A program made the position numbers and the translations under genes. Positions 1 to 12,299 of a stretch of DNA of 64,000 nucleotides are shown here, one piece after another (positions within the stretch are counted from its first letter, which is position 1; the number at the start of each line of letters is the position of its first letter). The DNA lies in the NCBI GenBank assembly GCA_027922465.2, contig BQMF02000057.1:124001-188000 (forward strand), in the 5' to 3' direction. The notes beneath the pieces were generated by a model. That model searched no databases, was not told the DNA's origin, and saw only the letters and a program-made list of their open reading frames with translations. Origin of the DNA: Turritopsis dohrnii. Taxonomy: Eukaryota > Cnidaria > Hydrozoa > Anthoathecata > Oceaniidae.

Positions 1-669
1 ACCTTCCAGAAAAAGAAGTTTGAGTATTTTTCTCCAATTTTAGGCAGTCGGAATATACATTTTATACATAAATATGCTTTTAATGCCATTTATATATGTC
101 AAGGCATATTTACGACAAAGCAGTGATGATCTCTGTTTCATCAGAAAGCTGACAGCTTATCCGGAGAACAATTTGTAAAATTGTTCATGTTCGTTCAAAC
201 AGAAATATTTCCACTTCAAAACATATGTTCATTACGAGAGTCAAGTGTACTTTCGCCAATGTTATTGTCGTCATTTATATCAACATCAAACTCAAAATCT
301 TCAATATGATTTTACATATTGTTTAGTTGATCACGAGAAAGCAATGAATACGAATATTATTCTCGTCAAATCGTAAAACACAAACTTATTTTTCGTTATG
401 CTACCATCTGAATAATTCTAATAATTTTCATAATTATGCAGAATTGATAAAAAGACATTAGCTGAAGTCCCACATTCTGAAAAATTAACAATAGATCTCG
501 AGATCTGAATTACGACTTTTATTACGGGGAACAATAGACTTCCATATATAGCGCGAAATTTTAAATTTTTAAAATTCAACTTTGTATACGGCCACCAGTA
601 ATTACAACACGGATGGTACAAAGGAAATTTCATCGATGTTATTCTATCTCTTTTTGTATTTCTATGAAC
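1..669. other. Intergenic, nothing recognised
   Basis: AT-rich sequence with no convincing coding potential. The antisense open frame at 418-708 runs into the inverted-repeat arm that starts at about 670 and looks accidental. Confidence 0.5.
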
Positions 670-1839
670 CCAGGGTCTCTTGCCTTTTCGATGTACGGAT
701 AGCGGCAAAGAAAACCCTGGCGAACGCTGGTCACGTGCCTTAAAAATTACACAAAGTCTGTGTAATTTTTAAAGGTGGCCGGAAGAAATTTTGTCTCGTG
801 CATTCAGTTTTTTTTATATAGTCACATTACAACCAATATAGAGACCAAATATAGTTTGTCGAGTTCACTCGAGCTCATTTCTGCAAAACTTTAAAGTTGT
901 TTACATATTTCCAAGACTTCAACAGCATTCTGATTTGATAACGATTTTATTCCTTATCAAGGTTGTTACAATCGAAAACCTTGAATGATAAAAGGGAGAT
1001 TGCAAAATTCGTGTGGTGTTGTGTGAAATTTATCTTTGTAACGAGCTGTGGTTTATTTTGGAGACACATACACAGAAACCATGTATAGAGTGGACAAAAG
1101 TAAAAAATGAACAGAAAATTTAAACTTGAGTGTATTGAGGTTCAATCTTCCACAAAACAAAATGTAGATAACCAATAATGGCGCACGCAGTAAAAAAACA
1201 ACTCATGAAGATGATACAATATCATAACAGTGAGAGAAGATTCTCATGAAATAATAATGTTTGGAATAAAGAACTTATTTAAATATATGAAATGATTCAA
1301 CATTGTTATTTATATCCAAATTTGCTTAGGTCAATGGATGTATGCCTATTTCATAAGCTCTGAACTTCTTTTTATAAGTGTCTAAGTATTAATTGAGTCA
1401 GTATATGTGTTTCTCACAAATGAAGACTTACAACTTATAAACTTTTCACAATTCTTTAACCTATAAAGTCTTTCTTAAGTGCCAATATATACTTATTAGT
1501 ATACTTAAAAATGATGTTTGTTATATATGTTCACTACCCTTATTATACTGAAAAAGAATTCCTTTTATAATGAATTCTTGTAGGATCTTGTGTAGGATCC
1601 TGTCAGGATTTTAACCAGATTTTAACATATGTTGAGTGAAATTTGTTGTGTTAGCTTCAAGGTTACTATGTGATCGAAGACAGGATGGTATTCTGTATGA
1701 ATACTTCAAATTTCAGGGAAATTGCTTTTTATATTCCTTTAAATCGTCCGATTCGTTCTTGTCAGCTCATTCTTCTCTCTCTGAAGGTACTTAATACATG
1801 ACAATTTGCAGGATTTTTATAGCCAAGCTATGTGACGTA

Positions 1840-2302
1840 TCTATATATTAATATCCGACTCTCCGTTTGTTTGTTTGTTTGTCTGTTTGTCTGTCACGCA
1901 AAATGGTAGATGAGTTGTGAAAGTAACTATTTTATTTTATTTTGTGCGGCGTCAGTGTGAAACCACTGTATTGAGACCCAAATAGAACGTGACGTTTAGG
2001 GAAAATTATCTCCGTAACCAATACGGATAACTCACTTTTTGGGGGTCCGTGATACTGGCGATGGGTTGACGAAAAATGTGGGTCTAAATTTTTGGGAGGA
2101 CGGGTCTATGACGTCATCAAAAGTTTTGATCAACAATATCTCCGTAACGGTTGGTCGTAGCAAAACGATCCCATATATTATTTTGATCAGTTTTTCGAGC
2201 TCTACAACATGGGTACACTTATCATAGCCAATTCTTTAATTTCATTTTTCGTGAACTCAACGCAGGCTGAACATGGGCGAGCGACGCCGCCTTGGCGGCT
2301 AG
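1840..2302 (+). mobile_element. Helitron-like unit, family 1 (short type)
   Basis: Starts TCTATATATTAATA directly after an A and ends with a GC-rich hairpin (GCGACGCCGCC core) followed by CTTGGCGGCTAG. A 5'-TC start, a 3' hairpin and a CTRR end are the hallmarks of Helitrons. The start is followed by a short TTTG repeat. The core holds the phrase ATCTCCGTAACCAATA and later GAGCTCTACAACATGGG, and both recur in other units. It is non-autonomous, with no Rep or helicase. The CTAG end is followed immediately by the TC start of the next unit, so the units are head to tail. Confidence 0.75.
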
Positions 2303-2840
2303 TCTATATATTAATAGCCGATTCTCTATCTGTTTGTTTGTTTGTTTGTTTGAATGTCACGCAAAATGGTAGATTTAGTTGTGAGAGAATTATTTCTTTT
2401 TTTGTGTGCGAAGTCAGTGCAAAGCAAATACATTGCTTTTTTGGCTGGTGAACCAATAGGGAGAACGTTTTGTTTTATTATTATTGTCAATTTTATATTC
2501 AAAGGACCACCGTTGACTTGGCTTTGAAAACAATACATCAACTAAATACAAAGAAACTAACTGATTAAACATTTTGGACAAAAAGCAGCAGTGACAGAAC
2601 GTGGCAGCATGTTCGGTTTGTCAGTGTATCCTAACGCTTGCCTGACTGTCTGAGACTGGTGAACTTTTTTTCGAGCAATCAAAATGTTTAAAAACCGATA
2701 GGTAAAAAAAGAGTATCATGAAACAAAATATTTTTTTGCTTTTGTCTTAATAGTTGTCTTAATTTCTTTTAATCGATTTCTTTTAATCTATTCTAATCTG
2801 ATCGAATGTTTTTTATTCACTTCATTCATTTAGCACGTGC
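2303..2840 (+). mobile_element. Helitron-like unit, family 1 (long type), 3' end missing
   Basis: Begins TCTATATATTAATAGCCG abutting the CTAG of the preceding unit. It carries the long-type core (an AACGTTTTGTTTT stretch, GACTTGGCTTTGAAAACA, and GTTCGGTTTG further on), as in the units at 26993, 28779 and 29690. It then runs into SINE-related sequence at about 2840. No local CTAG end was found. A detached family-1 3' end with the degenerate terminus GGCGGCCAG lies at about 4065-4114. Confidence 0.6.
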
Positions 2841-3122
2841 ATTTTTTTCTCTTTCCGTGTAATCTTTTTAAGAGAAACCATTTTTTCACCGACTTCTGAC
2901 AGCACCCATGTAAACAGTTTTTAGTCCTTGGGCATCCATCCGTATAGTATTGCTCTAACTTGCCCGAAGGCCAGTGTGCAGTCAGTCGATGGCTCTTAAT
3001 GGGCTGATACGCTGCTTTTAAAGCGCATCGGAGTGGTGTATTGAGATACGACATGACTGGACTCGAACACGGGTCACAGCGGTCGCACTCAAAAGTACTA
3101 ACCTCTACACCATCGCTGCACA
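2836..3122 (-). repeat. tRNA-derived SINE
   Basis: On the minus strand, 3122-3055 reads like a tRNA head. There is an A-box-like segment (GATGGTGTAGAGGTTAG) and, about 35 bases later, a B-box-like GTGTTCGAGTCC, followed by an unrelated body ending near 2836. The last 70-80 bases of this body also occur inside the long-type family-1 Helitron units (for example 27548-27640). Either the Helitrons captured a SINE tail or the SINE inserted next to one. An internal Pol III promoter is expected from the A and B boxes. Confidence 0.6.
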
Positions 3123-3913
3123 ATAACATTTAAATAATGGAAGTATAATGTTTCAATAGATATTTGTAATTTCTGTAGCTTTATTGTTGATGATATTTAA
3201 AAACCGTGTCAAAAATTTCATGTTTTCCTCCCAGAAATGTTTGAAGATGCTCATCCTCATATCTCTAAATATATGCTCTTAAACTTTAGCACGTGTGTGT
3301 GAGCTACAATTAAAGTTCCAAGAAACTATTTTCTTCTAAAAAAAGACTGTCATAATTCATCACTATTCTGTTGTTTTATCAGTCAAAAGAGTATGAAAAT
3401 TTATATTGTTCATTTGTTGATTATTTTAAGAACTTTTTGTTGTTAGCCTGTCTCATTGTAAATACATAATGTTACCATACCAGTGCTTTGTGAATTGAAA
3501 TGATAGCTAAAATAATGTTATTTTGAATAATTAAATTTTTAGACTCCAATTCTTATCTTCCTCAGCAGTAACTCAGATGATTTCTTCTTTTTGCTCGAAA
3601 ATCCTGCGGTCGTTGCAATATTTTCAGCCAATAGAATTCCTTAATTCACTAGCGTTCGCCAGGGTCTTCTATGCCGCTATCCGTATATCGAAAAAGCAAT
3701 AGACCCTGGATTCGAGGTTGGGTTATGTGGGTAATTGACTGTGCGAGAAAATGATGTTTACCTATTAAAACAAGTCCATAAATACTCCAGATAAGCATCA
3801 TGCTTTTCAGATTTACTGAGGTTTACTGTGTTGGAAAGTGTCAGATGTTGTCTGGTGTTTTACGACGGATTTGTGATGTTTTCCGTGAATAATTTCTTCG
3901 TTTTTTTATTCAA

Positions 3914-5209
3914 TTACCGTAATGGTTTGAATAAACGCCTGGGACGTTTATTAATTAATATTAATAAAGTTCTTTGGGGGCAATTATTTGAGGGAGCCGT
4001 TTATTCGAGGGAGGCGTTCTTTAAATTTTAGAAATATGGACAAAAAAGAATGCTCTAAAATTCCTTAATTCCATTTTTCGTGAACCCTTTGGGAGGTGAC
4101 GCCTTGGCGGCCAGTATAGTTTTAAATCATTACACGGGATCTTGAATCCATAATGGCAGATGGTTTAGTTTCGAGTAAACGCTGTATTTTGTAAGTGTAT
4201 TTTCCTAATAACAAACACAAGAAAGTCTACACAAGGTCAAACTAATCTACAACAAGAGCCAGATGGCGCAAAACGGTAGCAGCAAAAGTACTTGCCACAA
4301 AAAATACTTAAAGTTCTTAAAAGTTCTGTAAAGGTTATTTCTTGAGATATCTTACTGGTGGAAAACAGGCATCAACGATAATGTTTAAAATTACTAACTC
4401 GTGTAAATAGGGTCTAATCGTAACACACCACAATTTAATTAAAAGACAAAAGAATTATACATGCATGAGCTGTTTATAGCGTACGTTCTTTTTTTTATAA
4501 GAGCTTATGTAAAAAAGAAAACGCGTTTCTTCGAGAAAAAAAATGTATGTTTTGAATTATAATTTCTTGAAGCCAAAAATGAATTCGAACAGGATAACTG
4601 CCTTTTTTTAACTCGATTTTTGAAAACCTTGATGTTCAAAGACAGTACAGATAGCTAACAAACGTAGAAAGTAATAAGAAAATCTGATCTGAGCTTATGA
4701 CACGAAAAACATATCTATTTTCAAGTGCCAAAGTGCATTGATTCAGTACCATAAGTAACTAAAAGTCCCAGTTTTATGTAGACTTTTTTTATTAATATCA
4801 ATTCCTTTATCATTTAAGTGCTAAAATATCAAAGAAAACGTATTTTAAATGTATGTGATGTAAAACCTTCGAAAATTCGAAAGTCTGCGTTCGTTGATTA
4901 GAATTTATATTGAGTTTTTAGTGGGGGACTCGCAGACTCTAAATCGTAGGCTAACTGCCATTTCGGCTGGAGTAGTAGTAGGAGGAGGAGTAGGAGTCCA
5001 CGGGTGTTTTAATACGGTATTCGCTTTCGCTGCTACCGTAATAATATCATCATCAACATCACCTTCTTCAATTATATTGAATTTCACTTTTTCAGGGGGA
5101 GGGCGTTCTTTCAAAGGGGGCGTTAATTAAACATTTTCACTTTTTCAGGGGGCGTTTACTCGAGGGCGCGTCTAAAAGAAGGGGACGTTTATTCGAAGCT
5201 TTATGGTAA
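3914..5209. mobile_element. Non-autonomous element with GTTTATTCGA-type arms
   Basis: The left end reads TTACCGTAATGGTTTGAATA and continues AACGCC. The right end, inverted, reads TTACCATAAAGCTTCGAATA and continues AACGTCCCC. Both ends contain repeated GGGCGTTTATTCGAGGG-like phrases (4000-4015, 5100-5200). Interior open frames (4894-5130 and its antisense) are low-complexity shadows. A stretch near 4960-5040 recurs in inverse at about 40805-40870. The family is unassigned. Confidence 0.5.
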
Positions 5210-5540
5210 CTGTCGGACAGAAAATCGATACTTTAAACGCTCACAGAAAACTTTAGAGGAACGGCTGTGCTATTTTTAGGTGTTGATTAAGCTGGTATGG
5301 ATCTAATTTATTTCACAACTACAAAGATGGCGACCAGTATGGACGCTGTGAACGCTGTGAAGTTTTTCTGAAGTTTGCTGTGGCATTATTCTTTCTGTAC
5401 GCCAAAAGATCTTCTGCTGCTTCGGATGGCAGTGGTTAGAAGCACAGTTTGGCGATTGGATTTGTTTTTCAGGAGGATATGTCCATTTACAGTTGTTCTT
5501 CAACACAGGCAACAAGAAAAATCTACGATGTTTTTTGCCC
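5210..5540. other. Short intervening segment before a LINE fragment
   Basis: No independent feature is visible. It may hold the 5' untranslated part of the LINE fragment that follows. Several short open frames in different frames around 5375-5570 overlap, as expected for a decayed element. Confidence 0.3.
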
Positions 5541-5543
5541 TCA

Positions 5544-5925
5544 AAATATTATTTTTATGCTGTTGCTGTTGAGTGGAGATGTAGAGATGTGTCCTGGGCC
5601 TGTCATGTCATTAACAAGAAACGAGCTTTTAGAGGTATGAAACGAGAGAGGATCAAAATTCGTTCATCAAAACATCAGAGGGCTCCATCAAAATTTTAAT
5701 GCGCTGGACAAATTCATCTTATTCTGTTGAAAACTTGATATTATTACCTTATCAGAGACTCATCTAACGCAAAATTTTGAGTAGAATGCTGGGGGGAAAG
5801 TTTGCTCAAAATTCATGGATATACATTTTTAAATCGTAATCGAAATCTTGGTGGCGGTGTTGCAGTGTATGTAAAGGAAAATATTGTTTTCAAACGGCGT
5901 AGAGATTTAGAACATAAGGCTTGGT
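5544..5925 (+). pseudogene. Non-LTR retrotransposon 5' fragment with AP-endonuclease motifs (CR1/L2-like)
   Basis: Across two frames the translation shows the start of a LINE ORF2: a leucine-rich run, then GDVEMCPGP (about 5573-5602), a 2A-like motif. Next come an HQNIRGLHQNFN-like segment (about 5665-5700), ITLSETHL (about 5745-5765) and GGGVAVYVKE (about 5850-5880). These are typical of the exo/endonuclease domain of CR1/L2-type LINEs. Frameshifts and stops break it, and the homology ends near 5920 before any reverse transcriptase. The copy is therefore dead and truncated. The clade assignment is tentative. Confidence 0.6.
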
Positions 5926-6059
5926 TTCCAATAAAATTATTTTTGTTGCACAACCGTTTTGCAGGTGTTTTTCAACATATCTTTTGTTGCCAAACATTCA
6001 AACTGTTGTGCAACAGTTGTTTTCATCATACGCAAAAGTTCTGAAAAACGTAGTTTCGG

Positions 6060-6321
6060 GAAAGGTGTATTATGGCTCATTACCTCATTCTAGCATTTTT
6101 TTTACTGAGCATACGGAATTTTGGGGGTTTTTTTATTGCCACTTAGCAGTCCTTACAAAGCTATTTGATGAAGACCTTCGTGTTTGGCCTAATTATGGCT
6201 CATTTCAACGTTCAAGGCCTTTACTACATTTGACGTAGGTTTACTGCATTTAGGAAAATTACTACATTTGCCGTTGATTTTTACTACATTTGTCACAGTT
6301 ACTACATTTGTCGGTGTAACA
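6060..6321 (+). mobile_element. Right end of long-inverted-repeat family (TGTAACA end)
   Basis: Contains the family hallmarks: GATGAAGACCTTCGTGTTTG, CCTAATTATGGCTCAT, then five spaced copies of ACTACATTTG(A/T)CG-like units, ending CGGTGTAACA at 6321. The matching left end is absent here, so this is a solo or truncated end. Full or nearly full relatives lie at about 13430-16796, 23250-25054 and 54942-63012. Confidence 0.6.
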
Positions 6322-7451
6322 ACAATGTGCAATTTTTAACAAAATACTAACATTTTAGATGTAAAACCATCTTTTAGGTGTTTTTTGATGATTGTTGGTT
6401 AATCTTGCGTCAAAGCAGAAGAATTTAAATTTTCAATTGTTCTGTTTCTGTTTTTTATTTCTCAATTTTGTTAACGAACTATCAGCTTGTTAAAATAGAC
6501 TTAAAATTGCCGTTTTACGTACATGTTTCAAAAATCATCACAATATTAATAAGAAACGTTTTCCCACGGACGTATAACACAAGAAGGATTCACAACTAAC
6601 TCCTAAATCTTTTCATTAGATTTCTGCGAAAACAAGAAAGCTATTTCAACCGGCTTTCGTTTTTTTTTTTTCTTCTTTTTTTTCTTACTGTCCAAACCTA
6701 GCGATTTTTTTATCTCGAAATTCATTGGTTCATACAACCGCCGTCTCAATGGTCATTGGTGCATAAAGCGCCACTATCACGAAAGGGTGCTAACTAACTT
6801 CAAAAGCGCTAGTTTATTGGTTTGAATTTCCGCCATGTGATGATCCGGGTATTTTTCGACTTAACATTTGCACGCCGTTCGTATAATGGTAGACTACCAG
6901 CGTGACCGAAGAAAACTTATATTTCCAAAAGTTGATTGATCAATGTGGAATATATTTAAAAGAAGATTTACACTTCCAAAACCGAAAGTAAATGGTAGAA
7001 ATTTATAATTATCTTACAATGATTCCACTGTGTCCATTCTTTTTTAAAAACAAGCTCTCAATGTTTTATCAAAAAAAGAGTTTGTGAAAAAAGGAACGAA
7101 TTCTTTTGTTTTTTGAAAAATGACTGGGATTCTTTAAGCCTTTCTCAATACAAAAGATCGTTCTTTCATGTGTGGGCTGTAATGCTTTTTAAGCTCTGGA
7201 TACGCACAGCTCAGCTCAGTTTCCTCTTCAGCTCTAAAAGCCAAGGAAGGATGTCTGTCTACTCTCTGCCTGCATCATATCATTTGATGTTTGATGTTTC
7301 TCCAGCTATTTTAGCATGTTTACTTTTGGCTGTATTATGAAAGTCTGTAATTAGGAATGAGGACTTCCATTTACTATAACAAATAGGAAACTCATCTAAC
7401 AGTATATACGTTTTTTCTGCTTTCAGTTATGTTTGTATGTTTATATTTTTA
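6322..7451. other. Intergenic, nothing recognised
   Basis: AT-rich with homopolymer T runs (6660-6690). The open frame at 7113-7340 has no recognisable domain. Confidence 0.4.
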
Positions 7452-8191
7452 CCCAGCGGGCACAAAGACGTCTTTTCAAGACGTCCCTAAGACGTTGCAA
7501 AATGGTCGCGAAGTGGGAATCTCAAAAGACGTCCCAATTACATCTTCATTGAGACGTCTCGATGACATCCCAACGACATCGTAACGACGTCGCAGGATTA
7601 TGAAATTTACTCTTTCAAAAACTGTAATAGGCCACAGGCGGACCCGAACCTGGAACCTCGTGCCAGCCGAACTCGTAACCGTTATGCCACCGCTGCTTGT
7701 TGTCAAGACGTTTAAAAACATTTACAATAAATCATTCTATACAGACTGATTGCTTTTGAAAGTTTATAATTGTTTCGAAGATCGTTATTGAATCTGCACA
7801 GAGACGTCCCAAAAACGTCGTAAAAGGATCCCAATTGCGACGTCCCGTTTCAGACGTCCCTACGACGTCCCAAAATGATCTTGAGTTTATAATTGTTTCG
7901 AAGGTCGTTATTCAATCCGTATAAAGACGTTCCAAAAACGTCGTAAAAGGATCCCAATTGCGACGTCCCGTTTCAGACGTCCCTACGACGTCGCAAAATG
8001 ATCTTAAATTTACAATTGTTTCGAAGGTCGTTATTCAATCCGTATAAAGACGTCCCAAAAACGTCGTTAAAGGATCGCAATTGTGACGTCCCGTTTCAGA
8101 CGTCCCTACGACGTCGCAAAATGATCTGGAAAGCAAATGACCATTTTACGATTAAAATGAGACGTCTCAAAGACGTCTTGTTCCCGCTGGG
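7452..8191. mobile_element. GACGTC-rich MITE with CCCAGCGGG terminal inverted repeats
   Basis: Left end CCCAGCGGGCACAAAGACGT, right end inverted CCCAGCGGGAACAAGACGTC. A TA dinucleotide flanks both ends (7450-7451 and 8192-8193), consistent with a TA target duplication. The interior is packed with the palindrome GACGTC. At 7800-8125 there are three tandem copies of a unit of about 123 bp. At 7616-7690 (minus) a degenerate tRNA-like A/B-box pair is embedded. No transposase was seen. Partial relatives lie at 22812-23163, 23165-26886 and 32361-33290. Confidence 0.7.
7800..8125. repeat. Three tandem 123-bp units inside the GACGTC MITE
   Basis: The unit begins at about 7801, 7925 and 8048, each time with AGACGT(C/T)CCAAAAACGTCG, followed by GGATC(C/G)CAATTG and a CGACGT(C/T)CCGTTT phrase. 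Only a few substitutions separate the copies. Confidence 0.75.
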
Positions 8192-9471
8192 TAAGTAGTT
8201 TGGATCACATATTTTCATAATCCAAATCTATGCTTACCATTGGGAAGTCTTTTCGTAATTAGGAAAATTGACCGTATATGTTGAAAGACCTACGTAATCA
8301 CTGTGATATCTGTAAGCATCTATATAAATTCAATGTTATTTTGTTCATTGAGTTTATTGGCAGTTGATGTAGGATTTTGTGTCAGTTATGCTTTCCTATA
8401 ATGCCCTTGGGTGTGTGCGTAATTAAAAATTTAATGTTTTTTTAAATTTCTGTTTAAATCTTTATAATCTTTTCATTAAATTTAGTTCAGGTAATGCATA
8501 TTTATAAATAAGAAAAGTGGCATAGACATATATAATGAAACTGAAGCACAAATTTCTGTTTTCAGTTATGTATGTTGATTTTGTATGTATTTCTGGATAT
8601 ATTTTGTATGATCAAAATCTATGTTTTCTTCTTTTTGCTTGTGATTTAGGAATTCTATTAGTAAGATTGACTAGACATATATATTGAATTCATAAATTCA
8701 TAACATTTATCCTTAATATCATTACGTACCAACAAAATAAAGAAAATTATGTCATTCAAAATGTATTCAAGTTTATTGGTGTTTATCAGTATGAAGTTTT
8801 TTATAGTGACAATTATGTTTCCCGGATTTTTGGGGGAGTTAATCATCAGGAAAAATAAACAATAAACAAATAAACATATATTGTGGAAATGATTCAATTT
8901 TTTTTAAATTTCAAGAATGTCATAGTCTTTCTTTTTTCACACTTAAGCTGATTTTTCAGAAATCTTTCTGACCATAAGGGCATCTTGTTTCTATTATTTA
9001 AATCCTTTATAACGGTGTGTTTTTGATATACTCCTCGTCCCGCATTCCACTGGATTTTGATCACATGGGTTTGTACGATGGTATAGGCTTACTATGCTGT
9101 AGATAGAAATTAGAAGAAACATGATTTTTAGATACATCTTCTACCTTCCTTAGAACTACAAAACATCTACTCATCCCTTTTCAAAGATGTTATATGGACG
9201 TTTCTTTTCTCGACAAAATCGAAAGTTTGAGAGACGCTAGGTTGATGCCTGAGCATATACAGGAAAAAGAACGCATTTTCATTCAATTTTGAAAATTCCA
9301 TGTTTGAAACTGCAGGAGGTCACGAAGAATCAGTGTTTAAAACTTGGCCATAAAATAAATGTAAAATCTTTAAATTGTTGCGATCATGGGAGCCAATATA
9401 AGCACGTGTTCCATAACTGCTTTTGTAAAATTTTGCTAAACCAAGACGAGATTTGTTTGAATAGATTTATA
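8192..9471. other. Intergenic, nothing recognised
   Basis: AT-rich. The open frames at 8658-8897 and 9289-9492 have no recognisable domain, and the second runs into a Helitron end. Confidence 0.4.
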
Positions 9472-10583
9472 CTAGCATGTAGCTTTAGCTAAAAATGCCC
9501 CCGCGCTCAAGCTTTCCAATCTGTACACACAGCAAGCTATACATTGCAAGCCTATACAACGGAAACAAAAACAAACAAAACTTTGTTACTTTTTGTTATC
9601 TCTTAGGCCTATGTCACACTGATGCTAATATACCTTTCAAAAAGTGTAAATAAGGCTTAACAAGTAATACCAGAAAGTATTGGCTACAATCAAAAGAAAT
9701 GTGTGAACTGAAACCATGGATACGTATTTTATAATGAAAATAAAATTAAGATTTGTTAAAGAAATTCTGTAAGAACCAAAAGGAAAAAAAAAAAAAAAAC
9801 TTTTTCAAAAAAAAATTCAAGCGAAAAATCCATTAGAAATATGCGTTTCAAACTTTGATTCGAAACAAAAAATAGCCAAAGTTTACATAAAAAAAACAAG
9901 AAAAAAATATAAAAAGGTTTTATTGATCATGATCACACCAGGTTTAGAGGACAGAAAGAAGGAAAAACACAAAGAACGACAATTTGTAGGCTTTCTTGCA
10001 TACACGGAAATCCAATTAAAATCTTTTTAAGGCAAGATCCGCCAAAAGTCAGTGCATTGAATAAAATTTATTGAATGAAAGATTTAGAGCTAACACATAT
10101 ACAAAAATAAAATGTATTGTTGGCAAAATTTCGGATTTCAAGCTGTGCTTCAAAATCCTAGTCGTTCACTTCACTAAAACAACACAAACGTAATATGAAA
10201 AATGTCTAAGCATTTTTAGCATACGAACCTTCTAAACAACATAGTATAATAGTATAGTAATAGTATAATAATAAGTTAGGAAAAAACATTCCGTCTCTTA
10301 CCTACGGTACCATGCTTTGACATTGGAAAAAAGCACAGTCAGCTAATAATTGTGTACCATCGTGTAACGTCAACACAAAAGTTGGAAGATGATGATGAGG
10401 ATGAGGATGGGGAGGAAGAACAAAATCGGAAACTGACTTTCGCCTCTTTCCGTGAAACTACTATGCCTCGCATAGTAGTTTACTGAGTTTACTGACTAGT
10501 TTACTGACTTTCGCCTGACTTTCGCCCCTTTCCGTGAAACTACTATGCCTCCTCGCTCGCTTACGCTCGCTGCGGGGGCAAAA
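9472..10583 (-). mobile_element. Helitron-like element, family 3, copy 1
   Basis: On the minus strand the 3' end at 9472 reads TAGCTAAAGCTA (a short hairpin), then CATGCTAG followed by T, a CTRR-type Helitron end. The other end, near 10580, reads TTTTTGCCCCCGCAGCGAGC after a possible TC. The same termini and interior occur at 14368-15366 (minus) and 42222-44378 (plus). The interior is AT-rich with no Rep/helicase. The 5' limit is approximate because the copies differ in the bases before GCCCCCGC. Confidence 0.55.
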
Positions 10584-12299
10584 AGATGTAAATCCTTCTG
10601 TCCATGGCTTACCATTTTGTATGTTTCCGAACAAATCAAGAGAGTGGGGATGGTTTAGGAGGTCCTGTACAAATACCTTTATAAAGGACAACCAGGGGCA
10701 TGCGTTAAAAAATCAGGCGCTACATTATTGAGTAAAAAGTATTTTCTTTTTACATTCTAATCCCAAAGTCAAAGCAAGACAAGAATAGCGCCACTATAAA
10801 TTACGCCCAGTCTAAATACATACTGACAGTTCATGGGGTTGCAGAGCGGAATTTATGATAAACTCGTTCTGCATAATCCCACGTGATTCTTCTGCGTAGC
10901 CTCCCTGTTGTTGAGCCTAAGTTACACTACTGATGTCATTTCGTGTTTTTAAAAAATCAGCATAAACATAGAAATAAGAAAGTTTTGTGGTGTAAACGAA
11001 CCTTTATACTAAACACATTACAAATTGAAACAAAAGAAATATATTTGTATCAACTGTAAATATGGCCATGACAGAAAGGGAAAAAAGAAATAGAAATAAA
11101 AGAACTTTATGTTAGTAAGTGCGGCCATCAAAAATCTTCGCCGTACGCAGATAGACAGTCAGAACGACGCCGAAACCAATACATTTCGAAAGAGAAATCT
11201 AAAAAAGTTTCTTTTATACTGCCAGTGATATCCCTGTGTATAGACCCCTATGGTGGGTTTCTTTTCAAAATTTACTTTCATTTAGTTAAATGTTTTATAG
11301 GAGATTTTCACCACACTATAAAAGTGATGTCGTACCCTAGTGGACACATCTATTGATCACTACGAAGGAGTACATTTCTATAAGAAAATAAAAACACTAT
11401 TTCAAAGAAAATTCTCTTCCCCGCAATGCCTTTTTGACGGTTTTGCTCTCTGGGGCCGCTAAAATTACTGTATAAATCTTTGTTTATGAACTCATCAATT
11501 CATCCATAACATTTTTGAACATTTTTTTACGTCATAGAAGACTCGTTTCTAATTTTTTCTACGCACCTAATGAAAATAATCATGAAAAAAACTTTGTGAA
11601 ACATCACATATGCTGACATTAGAGATACGTTTTTCGCCATTATTGTAAATGCTCATGCTGGCAAAGACAAAATGTACTGTATTTCCAGTAATTTTCATCA
11701 TTTTAGAAATGGGCAAGTTTTTGGTTTGCCGTTCCGCCAATGCTATTATCTCCTACCCTAAAGCAATGAAAAAAAAATCATTAAAACGGCCTTTTTGAAA
11801 AAATATCAAGGGTTTTTTTGATAAAAGCTACACGCTTTCTTTTTTATAAGAACCAGTAAAATCTGATCTGAGGCTGGCTGTTCTTATTTTTGGAGCCTTT
11901 TTCAGCCTTAATTGTTCTTATTTTGTTCTTTGCTTTAAGAACAACAGTTTCAAAGTTCAGCCTCATTTTGTTCTTCCTATTTATGGAACTTCCAGTAAAA
12001 TAGAGATATTAAAAACAACTGGTAAAAAGTATGGTTGTTGTTCGGTAATGACCCAATGGCACATTTATTGGAGGTGAAAAAAACCAATAAACTTCTAAAC
12101 CATTTACCAGTGAGAGAATTTAAATCATGAACTGTTCTTATTTTCCAAGAAAATTCAGACTCAGACTGTTCTTAATTTTTGGAACAATGATTTGAGCCTC
12201 GGGTTGTTCTTATTTTGTTCTTTTTTTGGCCAATTCTGAGGCTCGTGTTCTTTTAAAATTGTTCTTATATAAAAAAGCGTGTATTTAGAACAGTGGTTT
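10584..12299. other. Intergenic, nothing recognised
   Basis: AT-rich, with repeated TTGTTCTTATTTTGTTCTTT-like phrases between about 11880 and 12270, possibly a decayed repeat. No coding frame is supported. Confidence 0.35.

Larger units (their letters stand above)
670..3709. mobile_element. Element bounded by 60-bp inverted repeats (CCAGGGTC ends)
   Basis: The arm at 670-730 starts CCAGGGTCTCTTGCC and ends GGCGAACGCTGG. It is matched in inverse orientation at 3649-3709, which begins CTAGCGTTCGCCAGGG and ends GACCCTGG. The arms are about 85-90% alike by eye. Between them lie tandem Helitron units (from 1840), a SINE (2836-3122) and unassigned AT-rich DNA. No transposase was seen, so this is either a non-autonomous DNA transposon that has taken insertions or two independent opposed copies. 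I could not fix a target duplication. Confidence 0.55.

Noticed and set aside
4065..4114. Continuous Helitron unit from 2303 to 4114
   Set aside because: The boundaries would cross two other inverted-repeat elements (670-3709 and 3914-5209). A detached 3' end is the simpler reading.
10534..10731. Open frame starting KLLCLLARLRSLRG, repeated at 15273-15494
   Set aside because: Both begin in the GC-rich end of the family-3 Helitron and run into unrelated flanks, so the shared part is repeat sequence.
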